Part shown: piece by piece, positions 42,918-51,394 of the stretch
Layout: each line of letters starts with the position of its first letter
Position numbering within the stretch: position 1 is the stretch's first letter
Assembly: GCF_000737785.1 (NCBI RefSeq)
Contig: NZ_JPRO01000012.1
Coordinates: 1 to 64,000, forward strand
Direction of reading: 5' to 3'
Source: Chryseobacterium luteum
GTDB lineage: Bacteria; Bacteroidota; Bacteroidia; Flavobacteriales; Weeksellaceae
Length of the DNA: 64,000 nucleotides
The notes under the pieces: model-generated
Database searches by the model: none
Seen by the model: only the letters and a program-made list of their open reading frames with translations
What the model was told of the DNA's origin: nothing
Position numbers and translations under genes: made by a program

Positions 42918-44504
42918 ATGAAAACCGAAATCCTTCAAAAAATCCTTGAGGACGACACACTTTCCCAGGAATCAAAAGAAAAGCTGACCGCTCTGTATGA
43001 GAATATTTCTTCCAGAGAGTTTTCTGATCTGCTGGATGCCAAGGGAAACCAGTATGTAGAATTCGTACAGGAAGGAGGCGGTGTCTGGGGAAGCGCGTTG
43101 GTGGGCTATCTTTATGGCCTGGAAATCTTCGGGGTCCGTTTTCTGAAAGTAGCGGGAACCAGTGCCGGGGCAATCAATACCATGCTTATTGCTGCATGCA
43201 AAACCAAAGAGGAAGCCAAAAGTGAAGTGATCAAAGAAATTCTCTTCAACTGGAATTTTGCAGATTTTATGGATGGGAAAACCTATGTTAAAACAACCAT
43301 GCATGCGATCCTGAACAATAAGGATTTTTTTAAGATTAATGCTATTATTGCGGCGGCCGTTATGGTTATCCTTGTTATCATTCCTTTTGCAGCTCAGCCT
43401 TCAACAACGCTTAATGCCAAACTGCTTTTCCTGATTCCACTGATCCCTGTGGTTATTGCTTTTTTCTGTATTAAAAAGTTTTACAATGATTTCCGGAAAC
43501 AGAACAGCGGATTCAATCCCGGAAATACATTTTTAAATACAATGGAAAGTGTTCTGGACGGTTTCGGAATTAAAACAGTGGCTAATCTTAATGATAAATT
43601 TATACAGAAAGAACATCATCTCAACCTCAATTACCGTTACGGAAATGCCCGGGAATACTATACGATTGCCCTTAAAAGCATAGAAGCTATCAAGGAGAAA
43701 AATCTTGAACATATTGACCAGACGCGCTACAGGATATTTTATGAAAGTGCCGTTAACAATGATTATTACAGGACGAATCCGTTTTATCAGCTCCGTTCGG
43801 AATATGTTGTGATTACTACCGACATTAATGCGAAGATAAAGGTTGAGCTTCCCACAATGGCCAATTTATACTGGTCGGAAGAAGAGCTGAAGCATATAAG
43901 CCCTGCCGAATTTGTTCGGGCATCTATGTCGGTCCCTTTCTTTTTTGAACCTTTTCAGAAGAGGATCAATAAGGATGATGATTCCGTGAAATATGCCTGG
44001 AAATTCTGGATGAACACGAAGCCGGAAGACATCTACCCTGCCGGACTGTTCATAGATGGGGGAAGCATTTCCAATTTTCCCATTGATATTTTCCACGCCA
44101 GTGATGTATTTTATCCCAGAATGCCGCTTTTCGGGGTGCAGCTTACCAATGATTCTGACCTTCTTTCTGAAAAAGGAAAAACGAGTGAACAGATTCTCAA
44201 AACACCGTTTTCTTATGCCGGAAACATGATCAGCACGTTAAAAGGTTTCAATGACAAATCATTTTTAACGAAGCACAGCTTCTACCGTCTTTACAGCATC
44301 CAGTCCGTTAACTGCGGCACAAGCAGCTGGCTGAATTTCTTCATGAAAAGAGAGGAAAAAGAAGATCTTTTCAACAGAGGCTTTCGGGCCGCCCTGGATT
44401 TTCTTAACCAGTTTGACTGGGAAAAATATAAATACGAGAGGATGCTACTGTCGATGAAGGAGAAAAAGATATTGAAGGAAGAAGATACGAAAACGGTGGG
44501 GTAA
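42918..44504 (+). CDS. Patatin-like phospholipase with internal membrane segments
   Basis: A 528-residue patatin-family protein. The oxyanion loop is EGGGVWGSALVGYLYGLE (~50-67), the nucleophile elbow GTSAGAINTML (~79-89, GxSxG), and the catalytic Asp is in DGGSISNFPIDIF (~377), so the Ser-Asp dyad is complete. Between them the chain holds two strongly hydrophobic helices at ~140-190 (INAIIAAAVMVILVIIPFAA and LLFLIPLIPVVIAFFCI), which is unusual for soluble patatins and suggests anchoring in the inner membrane. It hydrolyses lipids; the physiological substrate is unknown. It probably shares a transcript with the CorA-type gene. Confidence 0.9.
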   Translation: MKTEILQKILEDDTLSQESKEKLTALYENISSREFSDLLDAKGNQYVEFVQEGGGVWGSALVGYLYGLEIFGVRFLKVAGTSAGAINTMLIAACKTKEEAKSEVIKEILFNWNFADFMDGKTYVKTTMHAILNNKDFFKINAIIAAAVMVILVIIPFAAQPSTTLNAKLLFLIPLIPVVIAFFCIKKFYNDFRKQNSGFNPGNTFLNTMESVLDGFGIKTVANLNDKFIQKEHHLNLNYRYGNAREYYTIALKSIEAIKEKNLEHIDQTRYRIFYESAVNNDYYRTNPFYQLRSEYVVITTDINAKIKVELPTMANLYWSEEELKHISPAEFVRASMSVPFFFEPFQKRINKDDDSVKYAWKFWMNTKPEDIYPAGLFIDGGSISNFPIDIFHASDVFYPRMPLFGVQLTNDSDLLSEKGKTSEQILKTPFSYAGNMISTLKGFNDKSFLTKHSFYRLYSIQSVNCGTSSWLNFFMKREEKEDLFNRGFRAALDFLNQFDWEKYKYERMLLSMKEKKILKEEDTKTVG

Positions 44505-44800
44505 GGAAATTAGAGGTTTCAATGTGTTTTTTGTGGTTCAGGAGGGATTTGGAGGGGTTATTTTAAAGATTATTTAGGTTGTTGAACCTAAAATAAAGGG
44601 TAAAATACCCCATAGGAAAGCTGGATAACCTCAACGTACCATTCCAGAACCTCAGCAGATCTGTACATAACCGGGTGACATCATAAAAAAACCTTAAACG
44701 TTGTGTTTAAGGTGTATATGTATATCTACGTATCGTCCTGAAGAAAAGAAGTGTGTTGCTTAAATTGGTTAGCCAATTGTGTTTTGTGTTAAAAGTTGTT

Positions 44801-45166
44801 TTATTTTTTCAGTAAGCTTTCTATGAGTTTGCTTTGGGATTCTACAAGTTTAGTAATATCCTGTTGATTTTTTAAAATACTATCAACCAGCTCGTCTGAC
44901 ATGTTGTTATTAATTGTTACCGCGCCTTCAATATAGCCAATAGATTTGTCATTATTAGTTTGAACAATAGACTTTTCATCCAACAAATCATAAACATCGG
45001 TTTCGTAGAAATCTGCAATCTTCATAAGATTTTCCATGGCAGGTTTTGCTTTGTCGCTCTCCCATTTGTTATAAGCATTTTGAGAAACGTGTAATCTTTC
45101 GGCGATCTGCACTTGTGTAAGTTTTCTGTCTGTTCTTAGTTTATTAAGTTTGGTTCCCAAAGTCAT
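44801..45166 (-). CDS. XRE-family transcriptional regulator
   Basis: A 121-residue regulator. The HTH lies at residues ~5-60 (TLGTKLNKLRTDRKLTQVQI, AERLHVSQNAYNKWES, KPAMENLMKIADFYETDVYD). The C-terminal part is an extended tail (EGAVTINNNMSDELV) and a coiled-coil-like end that may serve dimerisation. Members of this type repress their own promoter. Two operator-like palindromes lie upstream at 45208-45247, between this gene and the lipoprotein gene on the opposite strand, so it may control both. Confidence 0.9.
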   Translation of the reverse strand: MTLGTKLNKLRTDRKLTQVQIAERLHVSQNAYNKWESDKAKPAMENLMKIADFYETDVYDLLDEKSIVQTNNDKSIGYIEGAVTINNNMSDELVDSILKNQQDITKLVESQSKLIESLLKK

Positions 45167-45207
45167 TCTCTTATATTTTATGCTAAAATAAATAAAAAAT
45201 TAAAAAA

Positions 45208-45247
45208 ACAACTAAAGTTTGAACATTTTACAACCAAAGTTGGTTGT
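45208..45247. promoter_or_regulatory. Paired operator of the XRE regulator
   Basis: Site 1 at 45230-45247 is a perfect palindrome, ACAACCAA AG TTGGTTGT. Site 2 at 45208-45225 has the same left half with one change (ACAACTAA AG) and a weaker right half. Start-to-start distance is 22 bp, about two turns of the helix, so dimers could bind the same face. They lie 40-80 nt upstream of the XRE start. Confidence 0.6.
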
Positions 45248-45336
45248 ACAGATTGAGATTTAATTTTAGTTCTGTAAAAATTCTCCATAAGGTGAAACAA
45301 AAATTTTATATATTTAACGCACTAAAAACAAAATGC

Positions 45337-45798
45337 ATGAAGAAAAAAATTATTTTCCGGCTGGCCTTTCTGACCGCTGCAACCTTTTCCCTGCACTCCT
45401 GTAGGACGGAAGACGAGCTAAACCACAATCCTCAGGAAACGGTGAACCGTTTTCAGGTCTTTACTTCCCGGAATGGAGAACCTGTAAACTATCCCCTGGG
45501 ATATAAAATCCTACTGGAAAGGTACGACAGTATATATAGTACTGCCCACACAAGAAAAGCCCTTTTGAAAAATAATATCCTGGAAAAATCGGTATCGGAA
45601 GAATATGTGGAATTTAACATCCGTTCTCAGGAGCTGATGATGAAAAACGGGAATGAGCGGTGGATTCTTTACCCGGTAGCTAAAGGCAAAGAGGTTATCG
45701 GAATAGAAGTAGGTATTCTTAAAAATAAGGAAACCGAATTGGAATTCTGGAGAATTTTTTTACAGCAAAAAGATATTGGCAGAGCAGGCTATGAGTAA
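45337..45798 (+). CDS. Lipoprotein N-terminal half of a frameshift-split gene
   Basis: A 153-residue frame starting MKKKIIFRLAFLTAATFSLH with lipobox LHSC. The conserved body reads NRFQVFTSRNGEPVNYPLGY, LLERYDSIYS, VSEEYVEFNIRSQELMM and VAKGKEVIGIEVGILKNKET. I know this type of Chryseobacterium lipoprotein as a longer protein that continues into a Cys motif like GNCGYTGEEPCD and a C-terminal domain. Here the frame ends in a stop soon after a run of seven T (45755-45761), and the matching continuation lies in the +1 frame. The start at 45337 is chosen for its signal peptide. Frameshift or sequencing indel, see the next entry. Confidence 0.75.
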   Translation: MKKKIIFRLAFLTAATFSLHSCRTEDELNHNPQETVNRFQVFTSRNGEPVNYPLGYKILLERYDSIYSTAHTRKALLKNNILEKSVSEEYVEFNIRSQELMMKNGNERWILYPVAKGKEVIGIEVGILKNKETELEFWRIFLQQKDIGRAGYE

Positions 45799-46654
45799 AG
45801 GAGGTAACTGCGGATATACAGGAGAAGAGCCATGCGATACGGGTGAAGTGATTATCCATGTTCCCCGTCCCAATGGACCGAAAGGTGATCCCAATCTTTA
45901 TCTTCCGGGGCAAGGTGGTGGTGGTTCAGACCCCGGAGTAATAGGTGGAGATTGCGGGGTATATGGAAACTGTGGAGACGGAGGCGGAAACAACGCCCCT
46001 TCTAACCCGGAGCCACCGGAGGATCCTTGTAAGAAAACAAAAGATCGTGTCAACAAGCCGCAAGTAAAGGATTCACTTACTTCTCTTAAAAATCACGCAC
46101 ACACTAATACAAAAGAAGAAAGAGGTTTTCAGGAATTAAAAAGTGGAACTTTACAGCCAGGTACCGTAACTGAAGATAATCAAATGTTTTTTGGGATAGG
46201 ATCCAATTCCTTAGGTACTGTACACACCCATCAGCCGGGAACAATAGGTATACTTGCACCGCAGGATATCATGACATTTTTAGATATTGTAAGAGAACAG
46301 GATCCTAATAGTCTTGGGAATGCGTACAGTGGAACGGTTTCTTCCAGTGGTACTTATTTTATTAATTTTACAGGGACGGCATCTGATTTGCCTCCTGCTA
46401 TGACGGAAGCGCAGGAAGCGGCGTATGTTGATAATCTAGTTAAACTTTATAGAAAGGATTATAGAATGTTATTGAAACAAGAAGGTAAGGCTTCAGGACA
46501 AATATTATCCAATACAGGATTGGAAAAGTTATTTTTTAATTTATTAGATAATATAGGATTAGGTGGAAAAATAAGTTTAATTAAAGAAAATAATGGAAAT
46601 ACTTCAACAATACAAAAAGATTCGAGCGGAAACCCAGTACCAAATCCTTGTTAA
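45776..46654 (+). CDS. C-terminal half of the split lipoprotein, with JAB-like domain
   Basis: The +1 frame continues the upstream lipoprotein: after the T tract it reads EFFYSKKILAEQAMSKGGN, then CGYTGEEPCDTGEVIIHVP, the glycine-rich linker GQGGGGSDPG, and a ~170-residue domain. Within that domain HTHQPGTIGILAPQDIMTF looks like a JAMM/JAB motif (HxH...SxxD) in which the Ser position is Ala or Pro, so an active metal site is doubtful. The open frame has only a TTG at 45776 and an ATG at 45791 for independent starts. Domain naming is tentative. I think the two halves were one 435-residue gene. Confidence 0.65.
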   Translation: MAEQAMSKGGNCGYTGEEPCDTGEVIIHVPRPNGPKGDPNLYLPGQGGGGSDPGVIGGDCGVYGNCGDGGGNNAPSNPEPPEDPCKKTKDRVNKPQVKDSLTSLKNHAHTNTKEERGFQELKSGTLQPGTVTEDNQMFFGIGSNSLGTVHTHQPGTIGILAPQDIMTFLDIVREQDPNSLGNAYSGTVSSSGTYFINFTGTASDLPPAMTEAQEAAYVDNLVKLYRKDYRMLLKQEGKASGQILSNTGLEKLFFNLLDNIGLGGKISLIKENNGNTSTIQKDSSGNPVPNPC

Positions 46655-46672
46655 TTCATTAAAACAATTATT

Positions 46673-47242
46673 ATGAAAAAATATATTTTATTGCAACTGC
46701 TTATAGTATTGGCCATAGGCTGCAAAGCTCAAACTTATCCTTTAGACACTGATTATAAAACTATACCCAATTATTCCTATTTAAAAGATACAAATAATTC
46801 ATTGCTATCCTATGTAGGTAATTGGAAAGCAAATTATAGTGGTAACGAAATGGTTTTAAAAATTGAAAAAATAGATCATCATCTAAATGATTTTGGTATT
46901 AAAAAATTTTATGAAGATGTGCTATTTATTCGCTACTCTATAAAAAATTCACAAGGAATCATCATTGAAACAACAATGAACTTAAATGTTACAGATGCAA
47001 GAATTTTTAGTGATTCAATATTCCCTAATGAAAGTTTGGTTTCTTTTACATATTTAGGAGGTAAATGTACTGTAGGATGGGGAGGAATAACATTACAATC
47101 AATTGATTCCACTCACTTTAAATGGAATTACCAACCTGAATCAACAGTTCTTACAAACAAAAACTGTCCAGACTATCCAGCAGGTGGCATAAAAATTAAT
47201 TTACCTGATGAACCTAAAGATATAATTTTTACAAAGCAATAA
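46673..47242 (+). CDS. DUF6705-family exported protein
   Basis: A 189-residue protein with a lipoprotein-like signal (MKKYILLQLLIVLAIGC, lipobox AIGC). It then shows the family signature YPLDTDYKTIPNYSYLKDTN, LLSYVGNWKANYSGNEMVL and the C-terminal FKWNYQPESTVL and INLPDEPKDIIF, typical of DUF6705 proteins of Flavobacteriia. They frequently follow putative toxin or JAB-like genes, but the role is unknown. It begins 18 nt after the JAB-like frame and is followed by a hairpin at 47248-47269. Confidence 0.75.
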   Translation: MKKYILLQLLIVLAIGCKAQTYPLDTDYKTIPNYSYLKDTNNSLLSYVGNWKANYSGNEMVLKIEKIDHHLNDFGIKKFYEDVLFIRYSIKNSQGIIIETTMNLNVTDARIFSDSIFPNESLVSFTYLGGKCTVGWGGITLQSIDSTHFKWNYQPESTVLTNKNCPDYPAGGIKINLPDEPKDIIFTKQ

Positions 47243-47247
47243 AGATG

Positions 47248-47273
47248 TAAACCGCTGAAAGGCGGTTTATTTT
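47248..47273 (+). terminator. Terminator after the DUF6705 gene
   Basis: TAAACCGC / GCGGTTTA stem (47248-47255 with 47262-47269) with a 6-nt loop and a T run. Confidence 0.8.
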
Positions 47274-47295
47274 TATAAATAGTTTCTGTGTAAAA

Positions 47296-47500
47296 TTGAT
47301 TGTATCAATGGCGTGTTCAGAAATGAAGAAAAAGAAGTAGAATTCCGGAAGTTCTTATTACACCGAAGTGATAGAAATAGTCTGTAAAGCCTTTATGAAA
47401 AAAGGATTGGAGAGCAAAGGAAGCGATTGTTGATTTGATGGGCAAGAACCCTGTGATGTAGATGAAGTCATTATTCCTGCACCAGCCAGACCGCAATTAA
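47296..47500 (+). pseudogene. Decayed second copy of the lipoprotein/JAB-like gene
   Basis: Frames read NGVFRNEEKEVEFRKFLL and, after shifts and stops, AFMKKGLESKGSDC, FDGQEPCDVDEVIIPAPARP. These align with the LKNKETELEFWRIFL and CGYTGEEPCDTGEVIIHVP regions of the gene at 45337-46654. Both ends are lost. It shows that the family had at least two members here. Confidence 0.6.
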
Positions 47501-47535
47501 GTTATATAAACAAACTCCTGCGCATATTTTATTTT

Positions 47536-47583
47536 GGCTAAAGCCTGCTAAATTTGTCTTATTAAACGGACTAAAGTCCGTTT
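47536..47583. repeat. Two short TAAAG palindromes
   Basis: GGCTAAAGCC at 47536-47545 and AAACGGACTAAAGTCCGTTT at 47564-47583. Both centre on CTAAAG between inverted arms, which looks like a dispersed palindromic repeat unit; only one cluster is in this window. Confidence 0.45.
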
Positions 47584-47649
47584 ATATTGATACGGATATG
47601 GTTGAGATCACACAGCTTGTTACGGAATTTAAAATCTACAATATTGTTT

Positions 47650-48096
47650 ATGATTACATTAGATGTTTTAAGAGACATTTTATCTGCTCAAGCAACAAGA
47701 AATAATCCCGATGCTAATTATTTCTATGAGTTTGATATCGTGGCATTTGATCATTCAATTGATGATACGGATTTCATGAGGACTTACTTTGCTTTAAAAG
47801 ATAATAAAGAGTTGGCTGTAGATGAAATAACCGAAGCCGGATTCAAAAAAGCAATACATAAATGGTTTTTTGAATGTGAAAGCTCAAAGAATCTCAATGT
47901 GATTCATGCTGAAAGATCAGAAAAGGTGGAAAGTTTTTTTAACTCTTTGAAATCGGCCACCAAGGAAAAAAAGATTTACCATTTTCAAAATGTCAATAAA
48001 GAGCTTTATGAGTATCAGCTCGGAATCTACTTCGACTATTTTTACATTGAAGGCCAGGAAAATAATTTCCTCATTTATTTCAGTGCTCATGGTTGA
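47650..48096 (+). CDS. Hypothetical acidic protein, immunity-like
   Basis: A 148-residue soluble acidic protein. I chose the ATG at 47650 (MITLDVLRDILSAQATRNNP); the longer frame from 47587 lacks support. Recognisable stretches are YFYEFDIVAFDHSIDDTDFM, KWFFECESSKNLNVIH, EKVESFFNSLKSATKEKKIY and FYIEGQENNFLIYFSAHG. The size, acidity and position in an accessory pocket are those of immunity proteins, but I do not recognise the family and there is no toxin beside it. Confidence 0.5.
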   Translation: MITLDVLRDILSAQATRNNPDANYFYEFDIVAFDHSIDDTDFMRTYFALKDNKELAVDEITEAGFKKAIHKWFFECESSKNLNVIHAERSEKVESFFNSLKSATKEKKIYHFQNVNKELYEYQLGIYFDYFYIEGQENNFLIYFSAHG

Positions 48097-48189
48097 TACT
48101 CTCAGTTTTAGTCCAATTCTCTGACCGGAATTATTCTGACCAAATAGGTTCTAAAAACAACTGTTTACAGATCCTAAACTTTCAAACCT

Positions 48190-48738
48190 CTATTCTCTCC
48201 AAAGCGGTTTCTGTTCCAGCACATGTTGATAAACAGGGCAGCTCTCGGCATGCGCACCTTTCAGATATCCGGTGCTCATTAAAAACTCATTAACGATTTC
48301 TCCGCCCGTAAACTTGAATGTTTTTTTGAACAGTTTCATCCATTCCTGAAGAGTTTTCGGATGATGATGTTCCAGCCACTTTTCAAATGAACCGAATTCT
48401 TTTTGCAGCTCTGTAATGGTTTTGGCATTTTCAATGGCAGCATTCACTTTCAGCCGGTTCCTGATAATTCCCGGGTCGTTCAGCAGTCTTTCCCGGTCTT
48501 CTTCCGTATAGGCGGCAATGGTCCGGATATCAAAATTGCTGTAGGCTTTTCTAAAACTTTCTTCTTTCTTTAAAACAGTTTCCCAGCTCAGTCCTGCCTG
48601 GTTAATTTCTAGGATCAGTCTTCCGAAAAGCTCATTGTCATCATGGATCGGGAATCCGTAGTAATTATCGTGATAGTTTTTATGCAGTTCTTTTCTGCTT
48701 TCGGGCTTCATACCTTCTATGGCTAAACAATAACTCAT
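48190..48738 (-). CDS. tag: DNA-3-methyladenine glycosylase I (Tag)
   Basis: A 182-residue protein of the Tag family: YHDNYYGFPIHDDNELFGRL (~22-41), ILEINQAGLSWETVLKKEES (~42-61, with the conserved Trp/Glu of the base pocket), RNRLKVNAAIENAKTI and KTFKFTGGEIVNEFLMSTGY, which includes the helix of the substrate pocket. It removes 3-methyladenine from alkylated DNA in base excision repair. Family members are usually ~185-190 residues, so it is full length. The zinc-binding residues are partly visible (CLAIEG start, HAESCPVY end). Confidence 0.9.
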   Translation of the reverse strand: MSYCLAIEGMKPESRKELHKNYHDNYYGFPIHDDNELFGRLILEINQAGLSWETVLKKEESFRKAYSNFDIRTIAAYTEEDRERLLNDPGIIRNRLKVNAAIENAKTITELQKEFGSFEKWLEHHHPKTLQEWMKLFKKTFKFTGGEIVNEFLMSTGYLKGAHAESCPVYQHVLEQKPLWRE

Positions 48739-48977
48739 TTAAATAAATTTTCTGTCTTGGTTAAAAATTGCTCTAAAATTCCCGGGAACATTTTATAATT
48801 CCTTAAAATTATTTGATCCATTATTTTTGTTTTTTCTGAAATTGAACATTTCTGAACAATTCGGACCGTAAAGATAAGGCAGGTTTGTGACAACTGTTAG
48901 TCAGCAGTACTTTTAATTTTCTTAATGGTCCTGAATTTTTAAAGAAAAATCTTAAATTAGACCCTTCAAAATACACT

Positions 48978-49892
48978 ATGAAATCATTGCTTTCCTTTCT
49001 GTTTATTCTGGCCTTTGTTTTCTCAAATGCCCAGAAAATATATTCCAAATCTTATGGTAGTCCGGAGGATACACCTGTTATTTTCATTCACGGCGGTCCG
49101 GGTGGAAATGCCACTTTATTTGAAGGAACTACAGCCCAAAAGCTTGCAGATAAAGGATTTTATGTTATTGTATACGACAGACGCGGAGAAGGCAGATCCA
49201 AAGATGAGAATGCCTCTATGACTTTTAAAGAAAGTTTTGAAGACCTCAGCCTGATCTATAAAACTTACAGAATAAAAAAAGCAAATATTGTCGCCCACAG
49301 CTTCGGAGGAATCATCGGAACGCTTTTTACCAGGCAGTTTCCCGAAAAAGTGAGTTCTTTAACTTTGGTGGGAGCTTTATTTTCCCAGCAGGAAACTTAC
49401 GATTATATTCTAAAGCAGGCTAAAGAGAAATTTAAAGACAATCCTTCAAAACTGAAAGAGATCTCTGAAATTGAAAATTTAAATAAAAACTCAGCAGATT
49501 ACAGGAAAAGATGCTACAATACAGCAAGTGATATGCAATTATTTAGTATGCCTTCTCCAACCCCTGAAAGCAAAAAATTAAGAGCTGATTATGAGTCCGG
49601 TGAGTTTTATGCTGCCAATTTCAGAAATCCGGAATCGCCTTTGAAGTTTTATAAAAATGAAGCTCGTAATAATCTTGACAATACTAAAGTTCTGAAAGAA
49701 ATCAAAAAACAGGGCATCCCGATTTTCGCAGTTTACGGAAAAGATGATGGAATATTTTCAGAGAAACAGCTCAACGATATGAAAAACATCGCCGGAAAAG
49801 ATCATTTTAAGATCATTGACAACTGTTCTCACTACTTATTTGCCGACCAGCAGGATGAATTTCTGCAATTCATAAGTTTACATTTAAAATAA
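48978..49892 (+). CDS. Exported alpha/beta hydrolase (proline iminopeptidase-like), paralogue B
   Basis: A 304-residue hydrolase with signal peptide (MKSLLSFLFILAFVFSNAQ). Motifs are HGGPGGNATLFEGTTAQKL (~37-55), YDRRGEGRS, nucleophile AHSFGGIIGTL (Ser ~107), an acid candidate in GKDDGIFS and catalytic His in NCSHYLFADQQ. It is the paralogue of the protein at 2710-3639 and keeps the usual HGGPGG. Both have the central lid NSADYRKRCYNTAS. Likely a periplasmic esterase or peptidase of unknown substrate. It faces the glycosylase gene and ends before the IS insertion. Confidence 0.85.
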   Translation: MKSLLSFLFILAFVFSNAQKIYSKSYGSPEDTPVIFIHGGPGGNATLFEGTTAQKLADKGFYVIVYDRRGEGRSKDENASMTFKESFEDLSLIYKTYRIKKANIVAHSFGGIIGTLFTRQFPEKVSSLTLVGALFSQQETYDYILKQAKEKFKDNPSKLKEISEIENLNKNSADYRKRCYNTASDMQLFSMPSPTPESKKLRADYESGEFYAANFRNPESPLKFYKNEARNNLDNTKVLKEIKKQGIPIFAVYGKDDGIFSEKQLNDMKNIAGKDHFKIIDNCSHYLFADQQDEFLQFISLHLK

Positions 49893-50078
49893 GAAGGTGC
49901 AGATGTTTCCTGCTCTTTTTGATCGGGATTTATTTATGGATAAAACGGGATAGGGGAATATTAATTTAAACTGAACCCGGATAAGGATAAAATAATCGCA
50001 AGGATAAGCAAGGATTTTTATAAGGCATTCTGTTGAATAAGGAAAAGTACATTACTCTATAAAAACCATTTTCATAAA

Positions 50079-50105
50079 AAAGCCTCCGGAAATTCCGGAG
50101 GCTTT
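50079..50105 (+). terminator. Hairpin after hydrolase B
   Basis: AAAGCCTCCGGAA / TTCCGGAGGCTTT is a nearly continuous 13-bp inverted repeat around one A, about 190 nt past the hydrolase stop and 11 nt before the IS end. Confidence 0.65.
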
Positions 50106-50157
50106 AGATTATTGATTGTCCCGTCCTAAAATAAGTTGACATAAAACCGACTTATTT

Positions 50158-50547
50158 ATGAAAAAGCAAGAAGTAAAGAGAGAAAAGCGAACGCAAAGAG
50201 ATTACACAATGGCTTTTAAATTAAGTGTTATCTCTCAGGTTGAAAAAGGCGATTTAACTTACAAACAGGCTCAGACGCATTATGGGATCCAAGGAAGGAG
50301 TACCGTTTTGGTGTGGTTGCGGAGATTTGGTAACTTAGATTGGAGAAAACCAAAGATTCATATTATGTCCAATTCCAAAGAAACTCCAGCTCAAAGGATC
50401 AAACGTTTAGAGAAAGAACTTTCTGATGAAAAGCTAAAGAACAAAGTTCTGAATACTATGATTGATATCTCCGATAAACAGTATGGTACCCAGATCAGAA
50501 AAAAGTATTCCTCCCAACAGTCTTCAGGCTCCACCAACAAGGATTAA
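50158..50547 (+). CDS. IS3-family transposase OrfA
   Basis: A 129-residue protein with an HTH (FKLSVISQVEKGDLTYKQAQ then THYGIQGRSTVLVWLRRFG) and a leucine-zipper-like C-terminus (RIKRLEKELSDEKLKNKVLN) as in IS150-type OrfA. It binds the IS ends. The A_AAA_AAG heptamer at 50499-50505 is in the right frame for the -1 slip that makes the OrfAB fusion. After the slip the frame continues HQQGLSISRLCRLFGISRQT directly into OrfB. Confidence 0.88.
   Translation: MKKQEVKREKRTQRDYTMAFKLSVISQVEKGDLTYKQAQTHYGIQGRSTVLVWLRRFGNLDWRKPKIHIMSNSKETPAQRIKRLEKELSDEKLKNKVLNTMIDISDKQYGTQIRKKYSSQQSSGSTNKD
50499..50505 (+). promoter_or_regulatory. Programmed -1 frameshift site A_AAA_AAG
   Basis: The heptamer AAAAAAG is placed in frame as A AAA AAG, the canonical slip of IS3 elements. 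The -1 frame runs open from 50505 into OrfB. Confidence 0.7.
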
Positions 50548-50567
50548 GTATATCCAGGTTATGTAGA

Positions 50568-51158
50568 TTGTTTGGGATCAGTCGTCAAACTGTTTATCAG
50601 GCAAAACAAAGGGTTTTAGCCCGGGAACAAGAACTTCTTAGAGTAAAGGAAATGGTTCAACAGATACGGATGGAGTTACCTAAACTGGGAACCAGAAAAC
50701 TTTACTATCTTCTTAAAGAACGATTTGAAAATCAAAACCTGAAAATAGGTAGAGATGCATTGTTTAGTTATTTGAGAAGGGAGAATATGTTGATACAACC
50801 TCAAAAGAAATATATCAAAACAACTTTTTCAAAACATTGGCTTAGGAAACATCCTAATTTATTGAAGGAATTGGAAGTGAAAAAAGCAGAACAGGTTTTT
50901 GTAAGTGATATAACTTATCTTAAAACAAAAAAATCAACCTGCTATCTGTCTTTAGTAACCGATGTTTACAGCAGGAGAATTATGGGATATTATTTAGGTT
51001 TAAACATGAATGCTCAAAGCGTTGCTAAAGCTTTGAAGATGGCTATAAAAAACCGGGTGAATAAGGATGATCTTATCCATCACTCTGATCGTGGACTGCA
51101 ATACTGCTCTGACTATTATCAGAAAATATTGTGTAAAATAATATTAAGCCTTCTATGA
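50568..51158 (+). pseudogene. IS3 transposase OrfB, 5' part, broken by a one-base deletion
   Basis: The catalytic domain keeps two Asp of the DDE triad: VFVSDITYLKTKKS (first Asp) and LIHHSDRGLQYCSD (second Asp), plus the HTH-like start MFGISRQTVYQAKQ. The frame breaks at 51135-51138, where a run of four A should be five; KNNIKPSMTDGYD is expected but the reading is KIILSLL and stop. The product lacks the catalytic Glu and should be dead. The TTG at 50568 is only the nearest formal start; real synthesis would be by frameshift from OrfA. Confidence 0.85.
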
Positions 51159-51394
51159 CTGATGGCTATGATTGCTATCAGAATGCCTGGGCTGAAAGGG
51201 TAAATGGTATTCTAAAACAAGAGTTCCTTTTCTATAGAACAAATAATATAAAGGATCTAAATCTACTGGTTAAAGAAAGCATTTATCTTTACAATGCAAG
51301 AAGACCACATCTTAGTCTTAAGATGAAAACACCGGATATGGTGCATAAAAAATCCGGAGAAAGAATAATTCCTCCGGATAGTAATATTGTTTAA
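51155..51394 (+). pseudogene. IS3 transposase OrfB, 3' part with catalytic Glu
   Basis: Continues the broken OrfB in the next frame: MTDGYDCYQNAWAERVNGIL carries the catalytic Glu in AWAERVNG, then LYNARRPHLSLKMKTPDMVH, the typical OrfB end. It has no translation start of its own that would give a useful product. Confidence 0.85.

Noticed and set aside
50568..51394. OrfB as two separate genes with own starts
   Set aside because: The two frames join across a one-base deletion into a single OrfB, and OrfA contains the slip site for the fusion.
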